Part shown: positions 23,401-34,634 of the stretch, in pieces | Numbering within the stretch: position 1 is the stretch's first letter | Layout of the letters: each line of letters begins with the position of its first letter | Assembly (NCBI RefSeq): GCF_000224145.3 | Contig: NC_020174.2 | Coordinates: forward strand, 1,080,520-1,144,519 | Length of the DNA: 64,000 bases | Direction: 5' to 3' | Source: Ciona intestinalis | Lineage: Eukaryota; Chordata; Ascidiacea; Phlebobranchia; Cionidae | Position numbers and translations under genes: made by a program | Notes under the pieces: generated by a model | The model's database searches: none | Told to the model about the DNA's origin: nothing | What the model saw: the letters and a program-made list of their open reading frames with translations, nothing else

Positions 23401-26400
23401 AGCAGGTGCTATATAGGTAAAATAAATATAATCAAACTATATAATGAATTATATAGGAATATCAGGGATACGCGGCTGAATTTTTAATTCTACGTGGGCG
23501 ATGTCCTGCAACGTAAAAAGCTATGGAATGGGACCAGAGATTTAGGCCAGTGGTGTTTACCATTTGATTCAACATTGTATGCGCACAAACTATTCTATCC
23601 GGGGGAGAGATCACATGCTATAGCAATAGCGTCTGCTGGAATTTCGGCCAGCATGACCCAAAGGCCTTTTATCTACGAAGGTTAATAATATAGTCTATAT
23701 AGGTTGACAAGGAAAGATTCCTTTAACATGACGCACGTCGAGAATTTCCCATTACGTTTACTCTCTTCTGTTTACTTGCGGTGTGTATTAAAGGAAAACC
23801 AATAAAGCCATAAAACGTCGTTTGCCATTCCAACATAAAAGAAAAACGTCTTAACGCGGTCGTTGCTTGGAAACAAAAATGCTAAGAGACTATACTATGA
23901 CGTAACAGCAGCTGTTAATGAAATTCCAGCGTAATCGTAAAAAAGGGAAGTAAGATAGAAATAATACGCTCCGTGTTACAGGTTACAATGGAATTTGTGT
24001 AACGTCCAGAACAGGTAAACAATCTTTATCGGTTATAATATACTCGATAAAAGTCCCTTATTACGATTTAAGATTCGATTATATACTGGTATCATTGTGG
24101 GCGTTTTTGTCCCTAAGCAAGATAGCCTACCTATAACTACAATTGCTGTTACTCGCTATTCTTTTACACGGGTTGTCTAAATTGTCAACCATACGTTAAA
24201 AAATACAAAAAGAAACAGGCCAATCCCAAAGTTACATAAGTGATAACTCGTAAGCGCGGATGAGGTGTGTGAAACAGGGCCCCATCAGTGTTATAACGAC
24301 TGTCGTTGTCTTGACACGCAACGATAAGAAAGTTACATTCATTCATTCTTACTTGGGTCGTATGTTGTAGTTTCTGTGGTTGAGCAAAACTTGTGAGAAG
24401 GGTTCGGACAGTTTGTCCCGGTTGTCTTGGTTTCGCATGACGCACCAGTGACGTCACCGTCACATTGAATACACGTCATAAACGATTCAGGATCGGGTGC
24501 CACACCTGGTGGGTAAGATGTTTTGTACATTGATCATGTATAAAGTTGTTATGTACCACGTATGAATTAATCGTATGTTGTATAGAATTATGTGCATAGT
24601 AGGGTGGGGAAAGATGGAACACCTTTAGCGCATAATATTACAATCAATATCTAAATATACTCACTGTGCTTTAAACGATTAACAACGGTTTACGGGAGTC
24701 GTAGGGGGATGCGGTTTTATAATTCTTTAATGTTTTTTTTTTTATTGTTTGCTACCAAAACAATTAAGCGACTACTATTCATGAAATGCTCTAGTATAGA
24801 AGGAATTTTTTTATTTACACTGGGATCCACAGACAAATCGGGTTGATGTCAATATTGGCATGTTACACGTTATAGATTGTGGATTTAAACACATTAAGTT
24901 ATCTTTACTAACCTGTTGTGCAGTTGGATCCAGTAAATGCAGTGTTGCAAGCGCATTCACCACTGATGTAATCGCATTGACCATTTGGGCCACAATCAAT
25001 GTCACATAACTTTAGATTTGCTGTAGATATAAATGTGTTTCTAATGAAACTGACATATTTAAAACAAATATATATAGTAGGGTGGGGGAAGATGGGACGC
25101 CTTTTCATTCCATTTTCTCGTCTCATTTGATAGTAAACAAAAAACATGCAAAGAATTATTAAACCGTATGGTCATAGCTNNNNNNNNNNNNNNNNNNNNN
25201 NNNNNNNNNNNNNNNNNNNNNNNNNNNNNCTCGTCTCATTTGCTAGTAAACAAGAAACATTCAAAGAATTATTAAACCGTATGGTCACAGCTTCCATAGA
25301 CCGTTCTTAATTGCTTCAAACGTGATCAGGATATTTAAATATTTTGTGATAAAGGTGTCCCATCTTCCCCCACCCCTACTATACCCTATATTTTATGTCG
25401 GGAAAGACAAGCATCGAGACACGTACCTTGGGTTTTAGGCCACAACAGTTGGCCTATTGCCCTTGAAACCATAACTAAGCATACAAACTGGATAAAATGG
25501 CCTATATACCTACTTTATAAACCTTGTTAACTGCAGCTTACTGTAACACTGAATGCGTTTACAACGAAAGGTGAATACTAACACTTAATAATTAAGATGC
25601 GGCCTGTGTGGAATTGATTGAGCTCGAAGCACAACACGTGGAATGCTGTGAGCTATACAGCTAACGGAATAATTTCATTGCCGTAGAGGTATATAAAATA
25701 GATATTTAATGTTTAAAGACAATAATAATCGTGATCGGTTCGTTTCAACTGGTTCACTTACCGCTGACTTGTGTGTTGGAGTTATTAGTTCCACTTGAAA
25801 AATAACACGTAGCTGTGGTGACGTCAGATGTACCTGTGTATGACGTCACACATTCGTCATCAGCAGGCATGACGTCAGATGATAAATCTTGGTCTCCGGT
25901 CGCAAGTTGGCAACCACGAGTAATACTTGTAAGCAGTCCTGTGTAAAATATAAGAAGTGAACCTTTAAAACAATAACAAACAGGCGAAAACACAAATCTT
26001 CTCTTCGGCGCCAGGGTACATGAAAACAGAGTGCTCGTCTCTACTGCGCTCTCTGACTATAGAGGCTCATTTAATTGCTGTTGCCATTGTGGACGTATGT
26101 GACTTTGGAAAATACGTTATATAATTATGTGGTGAGTCGTAAACGGGCAGCACGAGGTGTATGACACAAAACGTGTTAAAACGACGTTACCGTTGCCCCG
26201 CCACGCGAGGAAAAATAAATCACAATCTTATTCATTCAAATAACGTCTTCGTAGAAATGAGAGTAAAATACATTACCGTCATGTAAAATCATGGACGTTT
26301 GACAATAAACTGGGAAATCTGCCGGGTATGGACATGCCGAACTAAGGGAGGGCGTTGCATCGTAGCATTCCTTATTTGTTGATGGTGAATACCAAGTGCA

Positions 26401-26913
26401 AGTAAGACATTCCAATGCGATTGCTGCGGATTAGGAACTGTTAGCGTTAATATTCAAACCTGTTTTGAACAAATTCTTCTTCATTTTAGTTGTTAATTAG
26501 GACGCAAGAGAAGGGGTTATAACTCAAATTAAAATATTTCTAATTTAAATTAAAAATGTAACTTTCTATTTGTTAATATTCCTGCACTCGGTAGAACGCT
26601 CGCCCCTGGACCATTGTGGGCGTACGTGACCTTGGGCAAGACATTCAACTGAAATTTCTTCAACCCAGCCCCCTTATCAGCTTATGGGTTGTGTATGGAT
26701 TAACGGCCTCAGTTTCATCTATGTTAACGTCTGTCGTTGCCCCACCAAACGAGGATAATTTTACTGTAAACTTTTTTTATAAATAAAATGGCTCTAACCA
26801 CTATATATAGTCCACACATTAAGCTCAAAATATACAAAATAATAATACTCACAAGAATGAAAAGAAACCAATGTAATGCAGACAAAGATCGTTGCCTTCA
26901 GTAATCCGCCCAT
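20412..26913 (-). CDS. GPI-anchored protein with four Ly6/uPAR (LU) domains and one EGF module, 11 exons
   Basis: Exons: 26853-26913 (signal peptide MGGLLKATIFVCITLVSFHS), 26277-26423 and 25762-25938 (LU1), 24913-25020 (EGF: CDIDCGPNGQCDYISGEC...), 24353-24505 and 22570-22731 (LU2), 22094-22264 and 21517-21672 (LU3), 21081(or 21090)-21233 and 20666-20812 (LU4), 20412-20494 (tail). The sum is 1518 bases (1509 with the alternative donor), about 505 aa. All internal introns are phase 1. Each LU domain is two exons: a first half with five Cys (e.g. LQCVIC...YC...YC) and a second half starting near RGC or KGC and ending CN (DGCNVGW, NNCNTWT, NNCNLGS). The last exon ends in a hydrophobic stretch with no charged residue after it (FTSLVALISAMMLVS), a GPI-attachment signal. 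LU1 lacks the final two Cys. A surface adhesion or receptor role is inferred only. Confidence 0.85.
20838..21050. repeat. ~71 bp minisatellite units in an LU-gene intron
   Basis: GAACATGAGGTGTATGGATA, CACCGTGTGTGTCTGGTGCA and GAAGACACCCATGTTAC repeat about three times with drift. They fill most of the intron between the two LU4 exons (20813-21080). Confidence 0.65.
21355..21445 (+). mobile_element. SINE tail fragment
   Basis: CAGTAACTCGTAAGCGGGAA, GTGTGAAAGAGACCACACAT and AAAGTCGTTTCGCCACCACG match the SINE 3' region. Intronic in the LU gene. Confidence 0.6.
21735..21930. mobile_element. MITE copy with eroded ends
   Basis: It starts ATAAGGTGGGGTAGGATGGG and ends GTCCCGTCTTTCCCACCTTA. The interior contains ATAGACTGTTGTTAGTTG and AAACACGATCAGTATATT. 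It is intronic in the LU gene. Confidence 0.7.
24225..24350 (+). mobile_element. SINE tail inserted at an LU-gene splice donor
   Basis: AAAGTTACATAAGTGATAAC, TCGTAAGCGCGGATGAGG, ATAACGACTGTCGTTGTC and a terminal (ATTC)n ending at about 24348. The host exon (24353-24505, minus strand) ends two bases beyond the GTAA that precedes the SINE, so the donor reads GTAAGAATG, with its +5 G supplied by the element. Confidence 0.7.
24597..24760. mobile_element. Truncated MITE copy
   Basis: Good left end (TAGTAGGGTGGGGAAAGATG) and interior (AACAACGGTTTACGGGAGTC). The right end is lost after a T run near 24730. Confidence 0.65.
25075..25383. mobile_element. MITE copy or pair of copies broken by an assembly gap
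   Basis: Left end TAGTAGGGTGGGGGAAGATG and right end CATCTTCCCCCACCCCTACT. The block from CGTCTCATTTG to ATGGTCATAGCT occurs once before and again after the run of N at 25180-25229. The length (309 bp) exceeds the family norm by about half a unit. Confidence 0.6.
25180..25229. other. Assembly gap (50 N)
   Basis: Fifty N inside a MITE within an LU-gene intron. A round 50 suggests a placeholder rather than a measured size. Confidence 0.95.
26130..26262 (+). mobile_element. SINE tail fragment
   Basis: GTGAGTCGTAAACGGGCAGC, ACGAGGTGTATGACACAAAA, CGTTGCCCCGCCACGCGAGG and a short ATTC end. It lies in the LU gene, just downstream of the first LU1 exon in transcription order. Confidence 0.7.
26583..26770 (+). 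mobile_element. SINE copy lacking part of the tail
   Basis: GCACTCGGTAGAACGCTCGC, CCATTGTGGGCGTACGTGAC, CTTGGGCAAGACATTCAACT and GTCTGTCGTTGCCCCACCAA follow the order of the full-length element. It lies in intron 1 of the LU gene. Confidence 0.65.
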
Positions 26914-27998
26914 CGTCGTCGTTACGTTCCTTCAAGTGACTGCTAGGTAACACGCCCATATTCCTATGTTTATCTGACAACGTTGGTAAACATTGTAAAC
27001 TTTTGGTTTGTTTTATTTCTTGGAAAATACCCTCGTTGTCCATATGACTAGCAACACTCTGTATATTTATAATCTATGTGTTTGTTCACTTAATATATCT
27101 TTAATTATGAAGTCCCTTTTTTGGGGGGTAATATGAAGAGAATTGAACGACCTATTTCTACATAGTTGCGCGTTACATATTCTTTTCGTGAAAAAAATAT
27201 AAAGGGCCTGCTGTGCAAAATGTCGTGTATTGAATAAGTGTACGGTATCGTAATGGCGGTGTAGCTCAGTAGTTTAAGCGCATATATCGAAGGATACTAG
27301 ATTCGGTGCTCGCTGCTGCTACCTTTGTGAGCGTGTGTTATTGGGCAAGACAGTCAGTAAAAAGTGTTTATTAAAATTTGCGGTAAAATAAATTAAAAAT
27401 TTTAGTTTATATTTGACGAAAAATTAATTTTTATTTAAATAGTGTCAACTGACATATTTTATGGTGATACGAAATATTACAACTCTCAAGTGACGAGATA
27501 CCTCATGACGTCATAAAGTAGTATCATCTTCAATGTAACTCGTAAACAGGATATATTATCATATATTCAACGAAAACAGATGTATTTTTACAAATATTTC
27601 TAGATTATGTTATTTATAGTTAATAAAACAACATAGAGCATTAGAATTAGCTTTATAAGTATTAGCATCGAACATGCTGGCCACCGAGCCTGCAAGCCAC
27701 GTATATTATTATACACTTTACTGCTTACCTTGTAATTTTTGTAATTTCGTACAATTCTATCTTTACCTTTGTAAAAAAGCTTTTTCAAGAAATAAATGGT
27801 ATTGAAGAGGTGAATTTCTGCTGTGAAAACTATCTGTATATATCTTAAGACTTCAGGTACAACAATAAATGTAACGTAAAACAGTGTTGCACAAACGATT
27901 AATTAATTGTTTTTATTTTAGTCAGCCCTAATCATAAGTTACATTTTGAACCACTTTTCTGTATGTTTTGCAGCTTTGATTATTGAGTTAAAAACAAA
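26914..27998. other. Divergent intergenic region between the LU gene and GPR107
   Basis: Upstream sequence for both genes, with one TGACGTCA at 27506-27513. The only recognisable element is the SINE head at 27250-27365. No further gene is supported. Confidence 0.5.
27250..27365 (+). mobile_element. SINE tRNA-like head
   Basis: GGCGGTGTAGCTCAGTAGTT resembles a tRNA 5' end with an A box. It is followed by GATTCGGTGCTCGCTGCTGC and TTGGGCAAGACAGTCAGTA, the SINE body. It does not fold as an intact tRNA, so it is not called as a tRNA gene. Confidence 0.55.
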
Positions 27999-30900
27999 AT
28001 GCAGGTCTGTGTTTTATCATTGTTGATATTACTGCAACGTTTTGTAGTGGAAGGCAGAATACATACTTTGGCATTACAGGTAAGAGGGTGCATGTGTTTA
28101 GTAATGTTAAACTATTTATAAGTAGGCATAAACCAGCGTAACTTGCTTATACACTGTTGTTAACTTGTTAGGAGCTTGGGAGTGGCAACTATAAATAAAT
28201 GATTCAAATTCACACCCACAATAATATAAACGACCAAACAACCCAAATTTATGCACAGTTTCCACACTTCGCAGTACCACTCGACTGTGGGCATCGGATG
28301 GCACACTTTCCACAAGGAAGTTTGTTTTATAACTGGCTTTATTATTTCGCAGAAAGATGAAAGAACTTCAATCCTTCTTAATTCGTTCGGGTATTTAGAA
28401 GGAGGCTTACTTGATATTGGTGTCAGCATGAAATTCCAGCTTTCTGATATTGAAAAACTGCATGAAAAAGTATGAAACACTTATGTACAAGCGGTCTGGA
28501 TGTAAAAGTAATGGGTCAAATATGGCCGGAATTTTAAATCTTTGACAAGGACCTCACCCACAAAAACATATTCTAATTATAATTTGGTTCACTTCCACTT
28601 TACTTTATGAAAATTTATTTAGGTTGGTTTTACTGTGGATTTATCAAGCAGTGGCAATGCATCAACATATGTTGTAAGTTATTTTAACATCCGATATTTC
28701 GTTCAAGTTGTAACGTGTATGTTTTTATAAAGGAACACAATCAATTAGTGCGATCTAACAAATGTATTCTTAATCAAAACATAATTCAAGAAGAATACGA
28801 TAATGTTCCACGAGCTTTACTTGTCTATGATAAAGAAGAAACATTGAAGGTAACTTGTTAGTTATTCTTAGTTTTGTTTTTATGTGATAGATGTAGACGC
28901 CAAGTAACTTAACTTGACTCAAATTATTAATGCAACTTTAAAACCGGGGTCAATATGCTTTGACAATCCAAACACGTTTTTAATAAAAAATATAACTTCT
29001 CGTATGTGATGCTGATGCATCTTACTATGCCATGATGTTCTTGATATATTTAATGCATGAATTCTAATCTAAAGCAGATTTACAAATACCAACATTGTTT
29101 AATTCCAGGTTTATGATCGTGATTTGAACAACTTAACATTCTATGAATGTGCTGATAGTTGGAGAAATACTGGTGATGAAACAACTACAACCGCAGATAC
29201 AACAAGCAGAACACAAAGAGGTGATTCATAACAGCAAATAATTGTTTTTCAACCATTAGAACTGATCTGGTGACAGTTTTAATTATACTAATTAAATTGA
29301 TACAAAATTAAATTAGGTTTAATGTTTTCTAATGTCTGCTATAGTCTGTAATATTTTGGAGTGTTTTATTGTAGAGTATAGAATTATATGTTATTGTACC
29401 AGTAGGGTTATTAACTGATACCGACATACCGATATAAAATGTTTTATAGGTAGCACGTTAGTAGTGCATGCCCCAACGTTACAAACTGGATTCAAATTCG
29501 TTAAGTCCCTCCCTGCCCCCACCTCACACATCGGTGCAACAAATAAATTAGTTGAAATACGAACGAGTTTCTTCTTCCATGTTGACAATCAAGTACAGGA
29601 AGGATTGTATGAAGTTTATTTCCGCAACTGTTTGATCCAAGATGATACAAAATCCACGTTGCCGGTTACTATGCATGTAAGTTTGTTGGTGAAGCAAGGA
29701 AGCTATTCCTGCTGCAAAGCTTCCTTAAACTAAAAGACAGCTTTAATTCACTTCCTTGTACGGCTTCAAAGCTTGGTTATTCCATGTTGTTAGGTGGAGA
29801 TTGGCATACGAATATATGATAATATCCACTATCACCATAAGAAAAAAAAATTTATGCAAATAATATGATTTAAATTTTCTATGCTCATTCATGGCAAAAT
29901 ACTTAATGTAAAACATCACCAGGTTAACATAACAGCAAGAAACAAAGGGACTTATCTATCTGCTGGTGAAATAGCTCTCCCCACCATATATGGCGTTATG
30001 GCAACCATGTTTTTTCTCACTGGTTTGGTTTGGTTATATGTCTTATGTTCAACTAAGAACCCAGTTTTCACGATTCACTATCTCATGGCTGCACTCATAT
30101 TCACGAAGGGTCTCTCAATCACATTTCATGCCGTGAGTAGAATATAAGCATTGTTAAATCAATACAGCTTCCTGCATTGTAACAATACAGTATTGTGATA
30201 TCATATTTCTGATTAGGTAATCAATACACAGCATTTACAGATAAACTCCTGTAAGCAGTTTTACAAGCAATATACACAATATATAGCCCACAGTACATAC
30301 AATATATTCCATTTATCCTGCTCTACAACATGCTATTATAAATTTATATATACGCCAATTCAATGTTATTGCTGCCCCTTTATCTTTTACCAGAAAAATC
30401 AAGCCAAATTCAATACCAAATATATAATATAATATATGATCTTTGAGCTAAAGTAATAAATAATATATTGACCGAATACATAAATATATAAAAATCCCAG
30501 CATAAACATTGTATATATATATAGTTGTTAAAATGTTATTTTTATGGCAGGTTGATTATTACTTTATCGGAAAAGATGGGAAACTTGAAGCATGGGCCAT
30601 TATTTTCTACATCATTCATTTGTAAGTTTGTTTATGACATCATAGTTACCATTCTAATGTCATAATCTTCATATTCAGGTTAAAAGGAATCCTTCTGTTC
30701 ATGTGCTTGCTGCTTATTGCTACGGGGTGGGCATTTATTAAATACATTTTGAACGACCGAGAAAAGAAAATAATTATGGTTGTCATCCCATTGCAGGTTA
30801 GTGTGGGGTGTTTTCATTGTTTAATTATGTAGATGTAGGTACCCAGGCCACCTATAAGTTCAAGGCTAAAAGTATACAATTGGGTTGCAGAAATATAAGG

Positions 30901-33185
30901 GGGTCAACTTAATACTTTATGATACCACACAAAATAAAGGTAAACCCGACAGCCATATATCGTAATACAGAATAGGTATAATATAATTCCTCTGGCAATT
31001 TATTTCTTGAATCTATTTTTAGAGTAAATTGGTAATTCTGGAAATAAATTGCCAGAAACCCCATCAGACATACACCATGCCTGGCAACAACAGTAGTACA
31101 TTATATGACATCTATTTAACTATAAGATAATTCCCACACAGGTGATCACTAACGTAGCTTACATTATAATGGATACAGAGAAAGGAAATTCATTATACCA
31201 ATCCTGGGCCAGTGTTATGGTAGCTGTGGATATACTTTGTGTGGCGCTTGTTATTATACCGATTATATGGTAAGATTATCGTAATTACTGATAATACAGA
31301 ACTTAACAGTTTAACTTATAGTCTGTAGTACAGAAGTGCAATGTATAGTAGAGTGGGGGAGGATGGGACACCTTTTCATTCCATTTTCTCGACCCATGGT
31401 GGTAAACAATGAACATTCATAGAATTACAAAACCGTACCCTCATAACTCCCATAGATTATTGGTAATTTTTTAACACGATCAGGTACTAAAGCTAAAGGT
31501 CTCCCATCTTCTCCCACCCTACTACATACTTATATGTGATAATGATTAAATATCACCCAACTTTGCTTCTTAACATTAATTATATTAAAAATACTAAAAC
31601 ATATTAATACATTTGTGTGGCGGTAGATTGTAACAGTATCCCCCAATTTTAGGTTTTAATTTCAAAACACCCCTCCTACTATAATACAGCCACAATAACA
31701 TAACAATATTATAATTTCATACGCAAATCTAAAATTGCATGTAACTATCTTACTGTCCATACCACTTACTCAGCATTCACAAATGTCAAAAACATAATAT
31801 TTGTACATTCAGGTCAATACGTCATTTACAAAGTGCTTCTGAAACTGATGGAAAAGCTGCAATGAATCTTGCCAAGTTAAAACTATTCCAAAACTTCTAT
31901 GTTCTTGTAAGTAATACTAATATACTACTGTTGGTTAAATTATAACTTAGACATCTATAATACAATTTACAAAAAGAATGATAATACAATGTACAACAAC
32001 AACCCCCCCATAGTGAGCATGAGGTTATATTTCGTGTGTCTGGTGTATAAGACAACATATATTATATAAATTAATAGTAAGCATAAGGTGTATATAAGCA
32101 CCATGTAAAAGAAATCTACACATTTAAGTTTCTAATGAACCTATTTTATTTTCCAGATTATATTCTACCTGTACGTTACACGCATAGTAATCTACATTAT
32201 GAATGGAACGCTTCCATTTCATTATCAGTGGCTATTCAACGTAAGTCTATAAATGTTCATTGTAACTCAAATCACCTATTTTTAAAACAAACAAAATTGC
32301 CCCCCCCCCCACTGCAAAATGTAAAAACCTGTAAATAAACAAAGAGTCTGAAACTGATCAATAATTGTAAGAATCAATAAATACAAGGCCTTACTGGCCT
32401 TAAAATGGATCAGAAAACAATGAAAAGAAAATGTTATAGGTAACTGTTAGATTTAAGTAATATTAGTCTATTAGAAAGTATTTTAATTTTATTAATAAAA
32501 TTCTCTTAAAAATCTTATGATAACACAAGCAAACACACACACCTACAGCTCTTCCAAGAACTTGGAGCGTTTCTATTCTTCGTGATCACCGGTTACAAGT
32601 TCCGACCTGGATGTAACAACCCGTATCTTCAAGTTCCTCAGGAAGATGATGAAGAAAGTCATGCGTAAGTTTCAACCTATTTTCATCGATCATAAACACC
32701 ACAGGAGCTGATATTGTGTGGCAAATGGACAGACCTGTACTGTTTGCATGTGGCACAGTTCCGAGGCACTGACATGCCAATTTATTGACTAAATGCCATA
32801 GTAACTTTAAAGGGCATGTTTCTAGTCTACTGTTTGCATGTGGCAGAATACAATGGCATTAAAGGGCATGTTTCTAGTCTACTGTTTGCATGTGGCAGAA
32901 TACAATGGCATTGGCAAGCCGCAGATTCTTTGTCATGGCAAGTTGAAATATATTTGTTGCTGTATTTTCCTAACCAGCCATCAAGGGGGAAAAAAGAGTC
33001 TTGCCATGCGTGAAGTAACATTCGTTTTATCGTTTATTCATTCTACTTTTGTTTTCCCAATTTCCAGGATTACCAAGTCTGGGATGATGGAGAATGTAAA
33101 CAAAGTAAACCAGCGTGAAAAAGATGTAGAAGACACAAATGAAGAAGATTCACTTTTACCAAAACAACGCATGAGCGTTGTATAA
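27999..33185 (+). CDS. GPR107: GPR107/GPR108-type seven-helix Golgi protein, 14 exons, complete
   Basis: A LUSTR-family membrane protein of the trans-Golgi network implicated in retrograde trafficking (family knowledge). Exons: 27999-28079, 28353-28469, 28623-28673, 28733-28849, 29109-29220, 29450-29676, 29923-30132, 30551-30621, 30679-30796, 31142-31269, 31813-31906, 32157-32240, 32549-32664, 33068-33185; total 1644 bases, 547 aa (human about 600). A signal peptide (MQVCVLSLLILLQRFVVEGRIHTLAL) leads into a lumenal domain ending QEGLYEVYFRNC. The seven-helix part carries the family blocks TYLSAGEIALPTIYG, LMAALIFTKGLSITFHA, TGWAFIKYIL, IIMVVIPLQVITNVAYIIM, SIRHLQSASETDGKAAMNLAKLKLF and FVITGYKFRPGCNNPYL. 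The tail is acidic/basic (DTNEEDSLLPKQRMSVV). A strong acceptor (GTTTTGCAG) without a visible partner lies 25 bp before the ATG. GPR107 and GPR108 cannot be separated by eye. Confidence 0.95.
31345..31527. mobile_element. MITE copy in a GPR107 intron
   Basis: TAGTAGAGTGGGGGAGGATG at the left and TCTTCTCCCACCCTACTACA at the right. The interior has CTCCCATAGATTATTGGTAA. Confidence 0.7.
31985..32105. repeat. ~71 bp minisatellite remnants in a GPR107 intron
   Basis: AGTGAGCATGAGGTTATATT, TGTCTGGTGTATAAGACAAC and GTAAGCATAAGGTGTATATA are one to two decayed units, in the intron 31907-32156. Confidence 0.55.
32809..32912. repeat. 52 bp perfect tandem duplication in the last GPR107 intron
   Basis: The unit starting AAAGGGCATGTTTCTAGTCT and ending CAGAATACAATGGCATT occurs twice in a row without change. 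A partial third copy (TACTGTTTGCATGTGGCAC) lies just upstream at about 32737. Confidence 0.85.
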
Positions 33186-34634
33186 TATTCAAGTTTATAA
33201 CATGTGCAATATTTAACACTACAATGGCTGTGGACAGTGGTATTTAAAGTGCATAGGGTCGTGTATGGCTAGATAACCACATGCTACTGAATTACAATGA
33301 ACATGTACACAATATTATCTCGTAACTTAATATTGCTGACTAGTTGTTTTATATTTAAAGCTTAACCGCCGAGCATCAGAGCTTATTCTCACGAAAACAC
33401 ATTGGTAAAAAACCTATTTAAAAATAAACAAAAGGGATAAGTTCCTTTAACCATAGTAACATCCCTGTGTTTAAATGCCAAGTGTGGAACAACAAATCTT
33501 ATCCCAAGAATTTAGGATATAAATTTGTAAAATGCAGTTTTAAATGGGATTGACGATAAATGTTGGCCAGTAACGGCCACCATACCGATGTTAAGTTCTG
33601 TTCTACACATTGCATTTCCATGTTCATTATAGGTAGTGAGAAATATTATATATATTGACGGTATGTGCTTCCATAGTTGCGTTGCTATTTGGAATATTTA
33701 ACGTTCTGTGCTACCCAGGTATTTGTGCTGTAGTTGTTGGTGTAATAGTTGAGATATATTAAATAAAAGTATCTTCAAGTTTTCCTATTTTCTGTCACTG
33801 TGTTCAGTTGAGGTACAACTAACCTCATGCTCACTGTCAAGTTATAACATGAGCGTCTTTTAATACACCAGACATACATGGTGCATTCATACACCTAACA
33901 GCTTATACTCAGTAGTTACACAACATGAGAACCTAGCAAAAACGTCTTATTTAATATGCCTCTTTACATTTCTTAATTCACAGCCAAACAAACAACATTA
34001 GCAATAGTTACATTCTATATTCATACTCAAGAAAAACCTTTCAAATGTCTAGTGTATTCCACATGTGGTTATGTCACAAATAGGTTTCATGCAAAACACT
34101 TAAAAGCAGCATTGCCAGATATACCGAATGCTTGTGTGCTAAGTATTTATAGTGAAGCTAATCAAATGTTTCTGCGTCATTAAAGCAACGAATAGACCCG
34201 CACAGCGCTGTTACAAACTGCAGAATGAATTTATGCTAAAAATATAAATTTAGATTAAACAGGAATTTTAGTAACAAATAAAAACATTATCTAATATCGT
34301 TGAAAATTCTATTTATAAACCACAGTAATGACATCATAATTGGGCCCTATATTACAAACAAGCCATTTTATCTTTCTCTAAGTGAGTAAGTACCCATGCT
34401 AAGCATTTGTTTAACTAAGTTAATTACCATAAGACGTGAAATATATTCAAGATGTGTCAGATCAAATAAAGTAACCATGTTTGGAATATGTTAAACAAAA
34501 CTTGTAGTTTAAGTATTAATTACCAACCTTTAGTGCTCCACATAATTGATAATAAACATCACAGAAACAAACTAACACAAGATCCAAACTTCATTTCACG
34601 ATTTCATCTTCAAGATAAAGATCCTCATCTTCTA
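33186..34634. other. Intergenic, tail-to-tail between GPR107 and MOB4
   Basis: AT-rich. AATAAAAGT near 33761 is a plausible GPR107 poly(A) signal. One and a half units of the ~71 bp minisatellite lie at 33812-33905. No gene is supported. Confidence 0.5.

Noticed and set aside
23494-23685. 63-codon plus-strand frame
   Set aside because: Lies in an LU-gene intron on the other strand and has no family signature.
28116-28480. Minus-strand frames over GPR107 exon 2
   Set aside because: Antisense to a well supported coding exon.
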